The notes under the pieces are model-generated. The model ran no database searches. It saw nothing but the letters and a program-made list of their open reading frames with translations, and was not told where the DNA came from. Positions 33,861 through 44,885 of a DNA stretch of 64,000 nt are shown in pieces. Made by a program: the position numbers and the translations under genes. The stretch spans positions 144,957 through 208,956 of the forward strand of contig JAAGOF010000309.1 of assembly GCA_010645155.1 (NCBI GenBank), written 5' to 3'. Positions within the stretch are counted from its first letter, which is position 1; every line of letters begins with the position of its first letter. Origin of the DNA: Tigriopus japonicus. Lineage: Eukaryota; Arthropoda; Copepoda; Harpacticoida; Harpacticidae.

Positions 33861-33970
33861 ATAAAGCGATTGTATAAACGTCGCAAGAGAATGTGTATTT
33901 TAGGCCAAAATTCCAGACAAAGTAAACCCGATCCGAGCGAGAGCATCTAGACTCAAGAGCAGGAGCTACA
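33861..33970 (-). repeat. G2 5' LTR
   Basis: 110 bp, identical by eye to 29878-29987. The primer site lies immediately downstream (33848-33860). Confidence 0.9.
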
Positions 33971-33974
33971 ATCT

Positions 33975-34510
33975 ACAATCTGGAGCTCCAGCCAGAACAT
34001 CTTCGAAGCCAAGAGGGGATTGGAGGTCGACTTTGAAAATGTTCTCTCCTTCATGGCCTCCAATGGCCTCGTGGCCAACCCCTCTAAGACATATGTCATC
34101 ATCATATATCTCGGTCAAGAGTCAAGCTCAGTGTTAACAGTGTTTCTACACTTTTGCTGGAAATCTTCTAATACCAATATCAGACTCTTTGACCACCCTC
34201 ATTGGTGTGAATTTGATTTTCATTTTGTGAATTTGTACATGACTTTTCCCAAAATCATCCGTACCCTGAAGGCGTGACGGATGCGTCTAATTCTGGCCAT
34301 TTTTGTGAATCATGAACCACCAAATTCAAGGAATTTGGAATTCAGTGCCATTCCATCTTATATCTCTACCGCCTTTTGGACACACTTGGAAGAGGAATCT
34401 TGAAACTTTCAATAATATTCAAGAAACCATTGGTCAGCTATCAGTGAAAACTGTCCTCAAAAATAGGCAAGTAGTCGCATCTGCATATACCCCTGTGCCT
34501 CAATAAGGGT
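33975..34510 (+). pseudogene. LINE RT fragment
   Basis: Plus-strand words FENVLSFMASNGLVANPSKT (34020 onward) and GIWNSVPFHLISLPPFGHTW with KRNLETFNN (34312-34506) are the post-active-site and C-terminal blocks of a LINE RT. It begins directly at the G2 target duplication, so G2 probably inserted into this LINE; the left half, before 29877, is too decayed to be certain. Confidence 0.55.
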
Positions 34511-34519
34511 TTGATTCAA

Positions 34520-35330
34520 GAACAGCAAGCATATTCCAAAGTGTGCTTGAATACGAATCTGGAGGAACGAGATTCGGATGAGTCCATGTCGAGATTAATG
34601 AAGACTACCCTATTTTTGGTAAGGATGGATCCCGTCTTGAGAAGGAGTTTCTTCTGAAGTATCCATTGTTTGCGAGACGCTTGGATTTCTTCCGATATGA
34701 ACAAGCCAAAGGCCAACTGTCAGCAGCAAGGTCAGATCCAAGGGAGAACTAGCAGATCCACACAGGCTTTCTGTGGATGATTTGTCCGTTTTCCGTCACA
34801 TCTGTGGGGTGCTACTTCAGATCCCAAGCTCAAATAAGCTTCTTGAAAGCAGAGAACCCCTCTCTTGAAGAACTCAATCGACTTTCTTGATCATCTGAAG
34901 CTTTGCAATAAACGCTTCAAGCAATGGAAGAAAAGACTAGCAAATTGCCAACTTTTCTTAACAGGAAAGTGTCTTACTATAGAAATCTCGCCCATATGAA
35001 GCCTCAGGACCGTAGCTAAGCCAGCCTGCATGAGTCCCCATAAGGACACCGATTTTGTTTTGCAAAGGCAACAGACAATCCCAAAGGCAGTGTGACGCCT
35101 CTCTATGTGCGGCAGGGACGATTGCACATGCTCCCGTACGGGACTAAGCCCCCCCCCCCCGACTCAAGGTTTATGCGACAAAAATGGATAAAAGTTTGTT
35201 ATTTCGATATTTCAGCGGTGCCTGATACAATTACAGACTGCAACGTGATATCGCGAAGGGTGGTCCTGGAACAAAATACTCTAGTTGGACCAACTCAAGT
35301 GGAATTGGTGCAAGCAAACTCCTAGAAAAG
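34520..35330 (+). pseudogene. Gag and protease remnant of the G5-type Gypsy family
   Basis: Broken plus-strand frames resemble the Gag of the intact element at 48137: FGKDGSRLEKEFLLKYPLFA against FGDDSCIAILEEEFLLQYPL, and SVDDLSVFRHICGVL against TIDNIYVFRLISGT. At 35200-35325, FDISAVPDTITDCNVISRRV corresponds to the protease block TTPDTGATRTIIATNI. Stops are frequent. A run of ten C residues lies at 35151-35160. The copy continues beyond element U2 at 36990-37360. Confidence 0.55.
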
Positions 35331-35405
35331 TTCTGAGTGCATGACTGGTGCCAGTTCACATGCAGTCAACTTCTGACATCTAGTGATGGAACATTTATAT
35401 GTCAA

Positions 35406-36717
35406 GTGTGCTTGTTCAATGGATTACTCAGGCCCAGGTTTGTGACAACATTTTTACTCTCAGTTGGGGCCAACTTCCTTGTCCCCATAGTCGTAAAGTG
35501 AGCTAGTGATTTGTTGCAAACATATCTATGAAGGCTTGCAGATGGCCTATAACACAAATGAGCACAAATTATAACGTCCAAGAGACATATACATGCTGTG
35601 AAAGAATCATTTTAAAGCATTGTTGTCAAAATACTGAGTAATTAACGATTTAACACAGATTTATCACGGTTTGGAACAACTTACATTAGGGTAGGATTCG
35701 AGTCAACCTTGGTTCCAAATGGTTCACATTTAATAAAAGGGGACTAAGAGATATCTCCTTTTTCAAAGGGAAGAAAGGGATGTTCTTTTTTCTTGAAATG
35801 TCTGATGAGTTATAAAGGCATGTGAACTTTTGTGAGGTTGCGTGACTCAGATAAATAGAATGCATTATTTCAAAGGAATAAATTAGGTTTCAGTTAACAT
35901 TAGGTTAGGCTAAGTTAGGTTTAGTGGTGAAGTATAACTTTAGGATAAATAAACTCACGCAACCTTTGAATAAATCGTCATGCATGCCATTTACAAGCAA
36001 GACTATGAATCACCAAAAATTAACACAAATATTTGTTATCAACTTTGTAGATAATGCTCATTTCAAGTTGTTTAATTTGCACTAAATATATCCATAATGC
36101 AAAGTTTAAAAATGGTATGGAGGATTAGACAGTTGTTCATCAAGTTTTCAAAATGTCCAAATGATTTCAGAAAGATTCTGATGGATGTCAAATATTTCTT
36201 AAGACTTGTAGGAAATCTTAATTTAAGGGTAGTTTAAGGGTAGTCAAAGTTATTTTTAAAAATGTGACTTTTTACATGATTAAACAGATCTTTTCAAATT
36301 CTAGTTTTCTACATCAAGCTCTTGTTTGGTGCATGTTGAACACAAAAAAGTTTTTATGTAATAATTTTGAGTTTACACAGTTTTTTGTCTCTTTGTTCCC
36401 TTTAATTATTATGTGAACCATTTGGAAGTAAGACTGACTTTACTACCCACATGTAAGTTGTTCCAAAACTTTGATAAATGTATGTTAAATTGTTAATCAC
36501 TCAATATTTTGACAACAATTCTTCAAAATGATTCTTCCACAGCATGAATCTGTCTCTTGGACGCTAAAATTTGTGCTCATTTTTGTGGTAGACCATCGAC
36601 AAGCCTTCATAGATAAGTTTGAAACAAATCACTTGCTCATCTAATTACTATGGGGACAAGGAAGTTGTACCCAACGGAAAGAAAAGTTGTCACAAACCTG
36701 GGCCTGAGTAATTCATT
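35406..36717. mobile_element. Long-TIR element U2 (about 1.3 kb)
   Basis: Inverted repeats of about 280 bp: the left arm starts attactcaggcccaggtttg and the right arm is its inverse ending cctgggcctgagtaat (about 36700-36717). Further matching blocks include ggggccaacttccttgtccc and acgtccaagagaca. The interior (35750-36430) is AT-rich with no coding. U1 (11995-13770) is the same family. No clear target duplication was identified. Confidence 0.65.
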
Positions 36718-36746
36718 AACTGGTTCTATTTTTACTATATACAAGG

Positions 36747-36990
36747 AAGCCAGAGTGGCCACGCGTACTAGCGCGTTCTTAAAAGTGCCGAGTGTAGACG
36801 GCGTCAGGTTCGAATCCTGTTGGGGGTCGGATTGAAACTGTCGGGAGAAATCCTTGTTTACAGGGAATCGCATTCCTGTAGCGGTAGTAGAAAATCCGTA
36901 AAAAAAAATATACATATAATGGATCTGTCCCGTCTTCTTCGTGTAGAAGGGAGAGGGAGAGAATGGTGTACGTCTTGTCACGGACTACAA
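36747..36990 (+). mobile_element. tRNA-derived SINE (Leu/Ser-like head)
   Basis: The head gccagagtggccacgcgta (A-box region) and ggttcgaatcc (B box, 36807-36817), spaced with an extra arm, look like a class II tRNA (Leu or Ser). A body without coding follows, then A-rich sequence at about 36898-36915. It sits in the G5-family relic. The tail boundary and target duplication are not resolved. Confidence 0.6.
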
Positions 36991-37500
36991 TCAGCTCAAT
37001 AAATATGTGAAACTACCAGTTCACTCTCTCAAAATTCTCCGAACCAACTGCTTCAATGTGGTTACGCTCTTTCCTTGGTTTAGCTAATCATTTGGGTCCT
37101 TTCATGCCAGATCTTGCTCACATCATGAGCGAACTTCGGCAATTGCAAAAGAATGTTTCTCGAACACATAAATTTTTTCGAACCTACCCTCAAAACAGAA
37201 CTGTTAACGGATGCGTCTTGCCTTCTAGGACTTTGCACTAATTCAACGTGGTACGAATGTGGATGTTCATCATGTTCTGTATAGTTCTCGTGTTCTCACA
37301 GTCACAACGATACGCCACTATCGTGCTTGAATGCCTTGTAGGATCCCAGGAGAGGCACGTCTACATTCGTGAAGTAGTTCAGATCAACTGTCTTTATTCA
37401 GGGTTCAGGGTTCCCAGGCCCTACACATATCCCCCCCCCCCACGGGAAATGCCGGGACCATTAGAGAAGGGATTGGCAACAAAAAGATAAAATTTGAAAA
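36990..37500 (+). pseudogene. Pol remnant of the G5-type Gypsy family
   Basis: Words LVTDYNQLNKYVKLPVHSL (37000), LRSFLGLANHLGPFMPDLAH (37056-37140) and LLTDAS (37200) align in order with RT and RNase H of 48137-52666 (LRLVTDYRQLNKFVKRTVHP, RSFLGLANQLGIFLPDLAHM, LLTDAS). Most of the RT between is deleted. The 37400-37500 part contains a C-rich run and is unassigned. Confidence 0.6.
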
Positions 37501-37575
37501 CATCGTACACAAGATCAAATGAACTGGTTTGGACAGTAGGAATAAGACGCGGAAAAAATATAGGAACAAGAGGGT

Positions 37576-39070
37576 TTAAGGAGACGTGCAGGTTTCCTGA
37601 AAGCGGCGAGACTTTCTAATCGAGTGACCGTGGGACGAAAATCGCAACTCTTCCACTGGTTCCAACACGCATTCCACGCGAAAAGCCGGGTTGAGTCGAT
37701 CCCGTGACACTGTGTCCTGTTTCCAACGCCGGTCGAGGAGGAAGTATTTATCATGGCGCTCTAACACTAGATACGGACCAACATAAGGTCGTTGCAGAGG
37801 TGACTTCACAAGAGCATGTCAAAAGACGAGCACCCATGATCTTCCTTGACACAAGAACAAATTCCCAACATGATTAATGGGAGCTCTTGTGACCACCGAT
37901 CACCCACAGCACGAGCCTTCAGTGAGGCCTTGAGGTGACGATGGAACCGCTCAACCATGCCATTGGCCTGTGGATGGTAGGCCGTGGTGTTCTTGTGAGC
38001 AGTGCCAAGCAGTTCCATCAATTCACGCCAAAGGGCTGAAGTAAATTGACTGCCCCGATCTGTCACCAAGGAGACCGGCACTCCATAACGTTGCACCCAA
38101 CCATTTAGGAGCATTTCCGCACATGTAGCAGCCTCAATATTGGAAATTGGAAAGGCCTCAGCCCATCGTGAAAACCGATCAACGACAGTGAGAATATATC
38201 GGTTTCCCTGACTAGAAGGCAATGGACCCACCAAATCGACGTGAATGTTAGCAAACTTTGCCGATGGGGGGTGGTCAAAATGGCGTAGGGGGGTCTTGGT
38301 GTGGGTACCTTTGAAGCTTGGCAGTGATTGCATGATCTGACCCATGCGGCAATGTCACGTGACATAGAAGGCCAAATGTAGAGACCAGCAATAAGCCTCT
38401 TTGTTGCCTTGGTCCCAGGATGAGAGAGATTGTGTAGGCTATCGAAAACTTTCCTGGTCATAGATGGTGGAATAATTGGGCGTGGGTGAATGGTTCTTGT
38501 ATCCACTACCACCTCACCGGGAGATGACACTCCCAGTGATCTGGCCAGTGTTGGTCTGTGGAGTCACGGTTCATTCCCACGGCCTTTTGAGCCTCAGCAA
38601 TGCACCGAGTGAGGTCAGATGTGGGCTTAGTGACGTTGATAGGGTTCCGTGATAGAGCATCAGCCACAACGTTCATGGGGCCAGAAATGTGGCGAACATC
38701 AGTGCAAATCTCACTGATATAGTGGAGCATTCGGGCAGCTTTCTTGTTTTCAGTCATATTTGGGCACACTTGGGGCTAAAAGCAAAGGTCAATGGTTTAT
38801 GATCAGTTCGAATGTGGAATAAGTCCCCGGAAAATCCAACAATGAGATGTTCAAACTTTTGAACAGCGAGGTGGATAGCAAGTAATTCCCGATCGTAAGT
38901 TGAGTAACGCTGCTCACGTGGATCCAATTTTCGACTTTTCGACAGGGCACCATCCTTGAACCGTTTGTTGCTCCAATACCGCACCAACCGCGGCATCAGA
39001 TGCATCCGTGACTAGTCGTGTATAGAGATTCGGATCCGGGAAAGCGAGTGTGACTTGGCGGGTTAAAGCA
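37576..39070 (-). pseudogene. Ty3/Gypsy G4 remnant: RNase H and integrase
   Basis: Minus-strand frames from right to left: SKSRKLDPREQRYSTYDREL with TDHKPLTFAFSPK (RNase H, 38754-39005); ISGPMNVVADALSRN (38506-38769); SLHNLSHPGTKATKRLIAGL with CNHCQASK (integrase finger, 38105-38530); [34 protein letters not shown] and NGMVERFHRHLKA (DDE core, 37806-38345); PYVGPYLVLERHDKYFLLDR (C-terminal, 37576-37809). Several frameshifts and no visible LTRs. The 5' side is cut off at about 39070 by a fold-back sequence. Confidence 0.75.
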
Positions 39071-39072
39071 TC

Positions 39073-39752
39073 TCAACAAGGATTCAATGAGCAATCATTT
39101 GATGCCCAATTGATGTCTCTCAACGAACTCAAACTGTGTTGTTTCATTGTGTTAAGTCAGATATCTTCAAACTCCTGATCTACTGACTTGCTTTGTGTTA
39201 GTGATTGTCCACCTTTTATTGAAAGCAACAAGATTTTTATCATTGGAGGTTGTTTAAGGACATTTTTGTCTTCATGGAATGCAAAAAAAATCTTTTTTGC
39301 ATCTTTTTTTCAACATTTTGCAGTCTTCTTTTGGCTTTAGAACCCCAATTAGGTGCTAAAAACAAAGACAGAGAAGAACATTCAAATCATTGTACAAAGG
39401 AAAGAATGTCTTAGAACTATCTCAATGATAAAAACAATGTTGCTTTCAACAAAAGATGGACAATCACTATCACAAAGCAAGTCAGTAGATCCGGAGTTTG
39501 AAGATATCTGGCTGTGACACAATGAAACAACACAGTTTGAGTTCTTTGAGAGACATCAATTGGGCATCAAATGATTGCTCATTGAATCCTTGTGGACTTT
39601 TGTTTTATGACCTATGTCAATAAAACGACATTAATTCGAATTATATTGGATTTCTTCATTAACTCCAGGATATCACGCAGGAAAATTCACACCAACGCAG
39701 TAACGCGCCCTCGCTCGAGCCCACTTCAAGTAATACAGTCCTCCTTGATCTA
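39073..39752. repeat. Rearranged X-family element with fold-back (X2)
   Basis: The right two-thirds (39262-39752) match X1 (about 7015-7490), including the same right TIR ending cctccttg followed by atctagaatacc. The left third (39073-39262) is instead an inverted copy of about 39415-39595 (caaggattcaatgagcaatc against its inverse). This makes a hairpin with arms of about 180 bp. Confidence 0.65.
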
Positions 39753-39762
39753 GAATACCAGG

Positions 39763-40622
39763 TATGAACGTTACATGGATTGAAAATCCACGTACATAGA
39801 AGCCGCCGTACATAAACAAATCCAAGTGGACGGCGAAGTCAATCAGGGTTGCCAAAAAATGCTAGACACGCCATTACTATTGGCACAATTTTCTATAAAT
39901 TATTATTTTTGGTGTATGTACAAGTTTCAAAATTTGATTTGCCAAGGGTGATATTATCTCCTTAAATGTAATGTTTTATGGAGGTTTTTGATATCCTATT
40001 TCAAGTCACTGAAATTCTGATGGCTTTAGTAATGAATTTGCCTTACAAAACAAATAAAGTTTTTAGCAAACAACTTTAAACATGCCTTGCCATAGTAAAT
40101 GAAACCATATTTGACCAAATTTTTTGCTGAATGTATTATAAATCACAAACCCACAGAGATATTTTATTGGCCTTGTGGTCAGTACTTGACATACGCTTCT
40201 ATTCTCACAACCATTTTGGGATAGTAAAATCCCCTAAAAAGAGGGGCCCATCATCCTATTTGGCACCTCTAACACACTTCCAAACAGGCAAGACTACCAT
40301 ACCAGGTATATAGCTCCCCATGACATCATAACTCATTTACCATTTGCAGATACATAATGTTGCCAAGTTCAAGCATGGGTTAGGAGCTGAAATAAGTTTA
40401 ATCTACCTACAATGAAGATCATGGAGTGAACTTGCATAATTATTGAATGAATAAAACAAAAATATTATTGCAATATGATTTCTGAAAGAAAAATGTGTTT
40501 CTACTAACTGCCATGTGTGTAAGCATATTTTAGCAACCCTGATTGACTTTGCCCTTCACTTGGGTTTGTTCATGTACGTCGGCTCCTATGTACGTGGATT
40601 TTCAATTCATGTAACGTTCATA
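39763..40622. mobile_element. Mutator-like non-autonomous element M (860 bp)
   Basis: About 100-bp TIRs start TATGAACGTTACATG and end in the inverse CATGTAACGTTCATA. The 10-bp flank gaataccagg is duplicated (39753-39762 and 40623-40632). The interior is AT-rich without a transposase. It inserted into a Y-family TIR immediately beside X2. Confidence 0.75.
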
Positions 40623-40756
40623 GAATACCAGGACGACAGCTTGCAAGCTGCTATTCAGACGACAAATCAGTGTTGCGGAAATTTCCGATAGCATCAATTT
40701 TAAACTATGGAATGACAACATTTTTTCAAATAAAATAAATTGGAATTAAGTGAATG
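40623..40756. repeat. Y-family fragment
   Basis: Matches 7497-7640 (accaggacgacagcttgcaa, gttgcggaaatttcc, aaataaaataaatt). It is cut at about 40756 by Z1. Confidence 0.65.
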
Positions 40757-41745
40757 TTATCGAAACACTCACATCAGACTGATTTTGGGGCGTGGGGTTG
40801 ACCTTTACCAAGGCTAGGACTTGGCTGGACCCGCTTGAAACACAGAACCCCGATTGGCGCACTATCTTTTGGATCCTTGGTCGATTTCCGTTTGATTTTC
40901 CACTCCCAACTAGTGATGGGGGGCAAACAAGAGATTGGGCAAGCTGTACTGGCACAGTGCTTGGGCTTGCTGAAGCTTGGCATAGCTTGGGTGTTTGTAC
41001 AAGTACTTTTCCCAGCTAACAGGTTTGCCAAATTTGCTATGAACGAAGAATAAACTTGCCATCCGAATTTCACTAAACCAGGCTGATTCAGCTAAATAGG
41101 GCCCATACCTTTGAAAGGATGTATTTTTACGAAAATTACATACTTCAATTCTCTCACATGGGGAAATGCAAAATATTTCGAGAATCCTAAAAAAAGATTT
41201 GGCATTTTACTTTTTCATGCCGGCAACTCTGAGTAAACGAGATTGTTCTGGAAGTGTGACTTCTAAATCTCGGTCTTGATTAGCCTCAGAAGTGCATTCA
41301 TGTGTGGCCTAGAACCGAAACAAAAAAAACACATGGTTTTGCAAATGCTATCCAAATTGAAATATTTTTTTGTATCACTTCCACTATTTATTGCTAAAGT
41401 ATTAAGGTCAAAAGATCATTGAAAATGCAACTTGATATTCTTTTCTTCTAAGTCACACTGCAAGCATCTGAAATCTTCTAAGAGCAACTGCCGGCAACTG
41501 CATCTTCCAATGTTCCTTGAGCTTGGGAAGTGTATTGGTGTATTGCCCAAGTAATGCTTGTCAACAACTTGTTCTTGGGTGTCTGTGATGACTCATTACT
41601 TGCCCAAGTCACATCACTACTCCCAACATGGCCGTTTGTACTTCTTGTTTACTTACGAACTCTTGGCCTCATCCGTTTGAGGTTGCGAGCTAGGAAATTC
41701 CGCGAGTTCGTATTTAGTATTTATACTTTTATATAGGTTATCCCT
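40757..41745. repeat. Repeat Z, copy 1, interrupted by W1
   Basis: The two outer parts (40757-40910 and 41620-41745) join to match Z copy 2 (62137-62402), for example gcgtggggttgacct, ggacttggctggacccgctt and ccgcgagttcgtat. Between them lies MITE W1. Confidence 0.75.
40911..41619. mobile_element. hAT-type MITE W, copy 1 (709 bp)
   Basis: Ends TAGTGATG and CATCACTA; 8-bp duplication ctcccaac (40903-40910 and 41620-41627). Z copy 2 shows the uninterrupted site. It is nearly the reverse complement of 28482-29188. Confidence 0.9.
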
Positions 41746-41971
41746 GCCCAGAGCCATATTCATTCTCGAGTTAAGGGTAGTCTTGCTTGAATAAATGAAA
41801 TATCATAAAAGAAATCTTTTGCTTGGAAGGCTTCACAATAGATAAATTACTTCCGCTGATTTTGTCGCCGTTCTAATCAACTTCGATTTGTGTAACGATA
41901 TTTGGTATAAATTCATCTAGATTAAATTTGCTTTAACATTCGTAACCAGACATTCTAATGATCATTATTAG

Positions 41972-42154
41972 GTGTGATTGAACAAGTTTCGTTGCAAAAA
42001 AGAACAGTTGAAAACTCCAATCTACCGGAATGGATGGTCATTGGAGAGAGTGTTCAAATTCGTCCAAGTTATTCTCCCGGAATAATAAGTTATATCGGAA
42101 CTACGGAATTCGCAGCCGGTCTTTGGATTGGGATTGAGTTGGATGCACCAACTG
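41972..42154 (+). CDS. KIF13/Khc-73-like kinesin, exon with CAP-Gly first half
   Basis: An exon with acceptor ttattag before 41972 and donor actg/gtaagt after 42154. It starts with two bases of a split codon and ends with one. The peptide includes WMVIGESVQIRPSYSPGIIS and YIGTTEFAAGLWIGIELDAP, the first half of a CAP-Gly domain, which binds EEY/F-type tails of tubulin and partner proteins. The wording (GESV.IRP...G.I.Y.GTT.FA.G.W.G.ELD.PTG) matches the C-terminal CAP-Gly of kinesin-3 family KIF13B/Khc-73 more closely than that of CLIP, dynactin or TBCE proteins. The motor and FHA parts would lie upstream of the window. The family call is from recognised pattern, not a search. Confidence 0.8.
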
Positions 42155-42909
42155 GTAAGTAATGATTTTGCAAGAGCATGTAAATAACATCTCGAGAACA
42201 ATTGAGGACCATCAGTTTCTAGTGAATAAATCAGCCAAGTTTACGTTTGTGATCATTGTTTTTTGCATTGCATTTCACTGTAATAAAATGAACCAAGGCC
42301 TTGGTGCAATATACGTGCATAATACGTGCCCATAATTGCTTGCAGATACTCTATCCCGAATATTGATTGCATTTTTCAAAGCACAAGAAAAAAATTTCAT
42401 ATAAGAATCATCTCACGAAGTTCTCAAAAATTTGAGTCCCTAATAATTTAGAATTATTTAACCAGGCCTCGGATGAAAATTGAAATTAAACCAACCAACT
42501 GTTGCAACCCGGAATAATAAATAAATCAATAAACCATAACACAAATCAAATTGCAAACAGAGGGCTGAATTGAAAAGTTGAGTTTTGGTTTTTATGAAGC
42601 AAGCAAGCAAACATCAGATATATTAGCTAAATAAGTTATTTAGATTTAGCTAAATTTAGTAATAAAATTTAGGCCAATGTATGTCTCAATTCCAGGCAAA
42701 AGTTTGTAATTTCAGGTGTCTTTTCTTCAACCTTTGACTCAAAAAGAACATAATTTTCCTTTGCACGAATTATTCTAGAACATAAAAAGTTGTGGATTCC
42801 TTTTAAAAGATCTTGTAAAAGAGCGTAAAATTTCAAATTTTTAACTCTTATTTGTTTCTCGATTCATGTGAATTGTTTGAATCTGATTGAAACCTGTTAT
42901 TTCTCTTAG
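42155..42909 (+). other. Intron between CAP-Gly exons
   Basis: A 755-bp AT-rich intron, GTAAGT to TTCTCTTAG, phase 1, splitting the glycine codon before RNDG. No transposon structure was noticed in it, in contrast to the preceding intron. Confidence 0.75.
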
Positions 42910-43034
42910 GCAGAAACGATGGTTCTGTAAAAGGAATTCGATATTTTCAATGTGGATCCAAACGGGGCGTATTTGTGAAGCCAGAAAAAGTACAGTTAGA
43001 TAAGCGAGGGCGATCAATGAGGAGGACATCATAG
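42910..43034 (+). CDS. KIF13/Khc-73-like kinesin, terminal coding exon
   Basis: Joined to the previous exon it completes the CAP-Gly domain: [19 protein letters not shown] and [18 protein letters not shown], with stop TAG at 43032-43034. The usual GKNDG signature is GRNDG here, and the K.G.FV.P.K core is intact. The protein ends seven residues after KRGR, shorter than vertebrate KIF13B, which has a further tail. No AATAAA is seen close downstream, so a non-coding 3' exon or an alternative tail exon is possible. Confidence 0.8.
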
Positions 43035-43728
43035 GACCGACGGATCAAAAACAACAATCCCAGCAAGGGGTAGGTATTGTTTTCTTTTTAAACCAAAATA
43101 TTCGTTTGAAGGCTATCCAGACTTTCATTTTTGCGCCTTCTTGCCCCCCTGTTGGTGGTTTGGGTTCCTCCTCTTAAAGCTAGATAAATAGGGAAGCGAT
43201 TTTAAGTCGAAAAAAACCTGAGATTCTCATCCAAAAATGTCAGAAAAATATGCAAAAATGAAAAGGTTATCGCTCAATTTCCAAATCTTGATTTTGGTAA
43301 CCAAACCTTTGGGTAATTCGTATTAGAGAAAGGTGAATGAGTAACATGATTTGAAACAAAACTTTTCTAACTGTATGTCCACATGTTCTTGTTGTTTTTT
43401 AAATTCTACTTGTGTTTTAATTAGGGTTTCCCGTATTAATCCGTATTTCGAAAATTCAATTAAGGATTAAGTCGAAAGGATTAATCCACTAAAATGGATT
43501 AATTTTAAAATGATTGATAAACCAATGAAAATCGAGTTTTTTTGGTTCAGTGATAACGAGATCATTAAAACTGTCTTCAAACAATGCTGATATTAGAATT
43601 GATTGACGAAATTTTGAGATAAAAAACTTCAATGACGAGTTAATATAACTTTTTTTTCTTTAGTTTTAACTTTTGTAACAAGCTTAGTAAAAATGTAAAA
43701 AATCTTGACTTCAGAAATCACATGTGTC
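43035..43728. other. AT-rich interval, partial repeat
   Basis: 43440-43670 shares words with 44280-44430 (tgataacgagatcatt, ttaattttaaa), so it is a dispersed repeat in direct orientation. No gene seen. Confidence 0.5.
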
Positions 43729-43999
43729 AATGGATAAGTGCAATCGAACGAATTCAGCTAGGGATTCTGGGGCCAAAATGGCTAGGAGTGCGTCAGAGTC
43801 GAGACTTACCCTCCATAAAACTTAATCAAAATTCGTGAGCCCAATTCGTTTTCTTCGTTTTGACAATCAATTGAAATAAGAGTTTTTTCCTCACGTATCA
43901 AACTAAAACTATGAAATGTCCGAACCTAATTCTGACCCATCCCTAGTCGTTTTGGCCCCAAAATCCCCAGCTGAATTCGTTCGATTACACTCATCCATT
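43729..43999. mobile_element. Palindromic MITE (about 271 bp)
   Basis: Inverted arms of about 60 bp: aatggataagtgcaatcgaa on the left and its inverse ttcgattacactcatccatt on the right, continuing through ggggccaaaatggctagg and cctagtcgttttggcccc. No coding. Confidence 0.75.
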
Positions 44000-44885
44000 C
44001 TTCAAAAGTTATGAACAGCATTAATTACTAGAATTACTAATGCGCCTACCATTTACTTCTTCATTAAGCTACAACAGAATATGGAACAACATAAGTGCTC
44101 CATCAATTTGAGTGACACACAAGATGATGTCATTACCACTAAGGTGTCAAAATAGAGATAATGCTCAAGATAGACAAACAATATTAAATTTTACAATACT
44201 TTGTTTAATTTACTGTATCTGTTATATAGTTTTCTCGTTATGTTATTATTACTCTAAATGTGAAGAGGAAAAGGTCATGGATGGATTAATGTCTTAATTT
44301 TAAAGGATTGATACACCAATTAAGACCATTTTTTATTTCATGATAACGAGATCATTGGAACTTCTTCAAGAGTTGATATTAGAGAAATTTGACAGAAATT
44401 GAGGGTCAAAAGCATCAATGATGCTTACATACTACTTTGCAAGTGTTGGGTTTTGTAATAAGCTCCAAAAATTGTTTAAATCTTGTATTACCTACTTTGA
44501 TCTTGTAAAAGCGTAATTTATTCATGCCTAAATATTTGAGAATGAATTTTGAAACCGTACACAAAACCATTAAATTGTTGACTAGAATTAAATTAAAGAT
44601 AAATTTAAAACGGGCAAAAATACAAAAACTCATTATGCGCCAGAAAAAGAGGAAATGAAAGAAACTTATAAATGTAATTATATAGACTCCACTGCCAGAT
44701 ATGGTGCAAAAATCCAAAATGACAACAAAAACAAAATATCGAACTTCATTTCACCTAATACTTCAAGATTTATAAGAGACTTTCCATATTCTATTGCTTC
44801 ATGTTGTGAGATTTAAGAAAGATGATGCAGAAAGCAGGAATGAAACATTAAAAAACAAACATTAAAAAACAAAAAAGGGAAGATG
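44000..44885. other. AT-rich interval without a recognised gene
   Basis: Contains the second copy of the 43440-43670 repeat (44280-44430). Short open frames on both strands look like chance. Confidence 0.5.

Larger units (their letters stand above)
29878..33970 (-). mobile_element. Ty3/Gypsy element G2, full length and young
   Basis: Identical 110-bp LTRs (29878-29987 and 33861-33970), on the minus strand TGTAGCTCCTGCTCTTGAG to CGCTTTAT. The 4-bp duplication atct lies at 29874-29877 and 33971-33974. The primer site TGGTGACCCCGAG directly follows the 5' LTR and matches the tRNA-Trp 3' end for about 12 nt. The polypurine tract gcaggggggctg precedes the 3' LTR. Gag and pol are present; the only clear lesion is a frameshift in integrase. 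LTR identity implies recent insertion. Confidence 0.9.

Noticed and set aside
36749..36835. Functional tRNA-Leu/Ser gene
   Set aside because: A- and B-box words are present, but the arms do not pair cleanly and a non-tRNA body follows, which is typical of a SINE.
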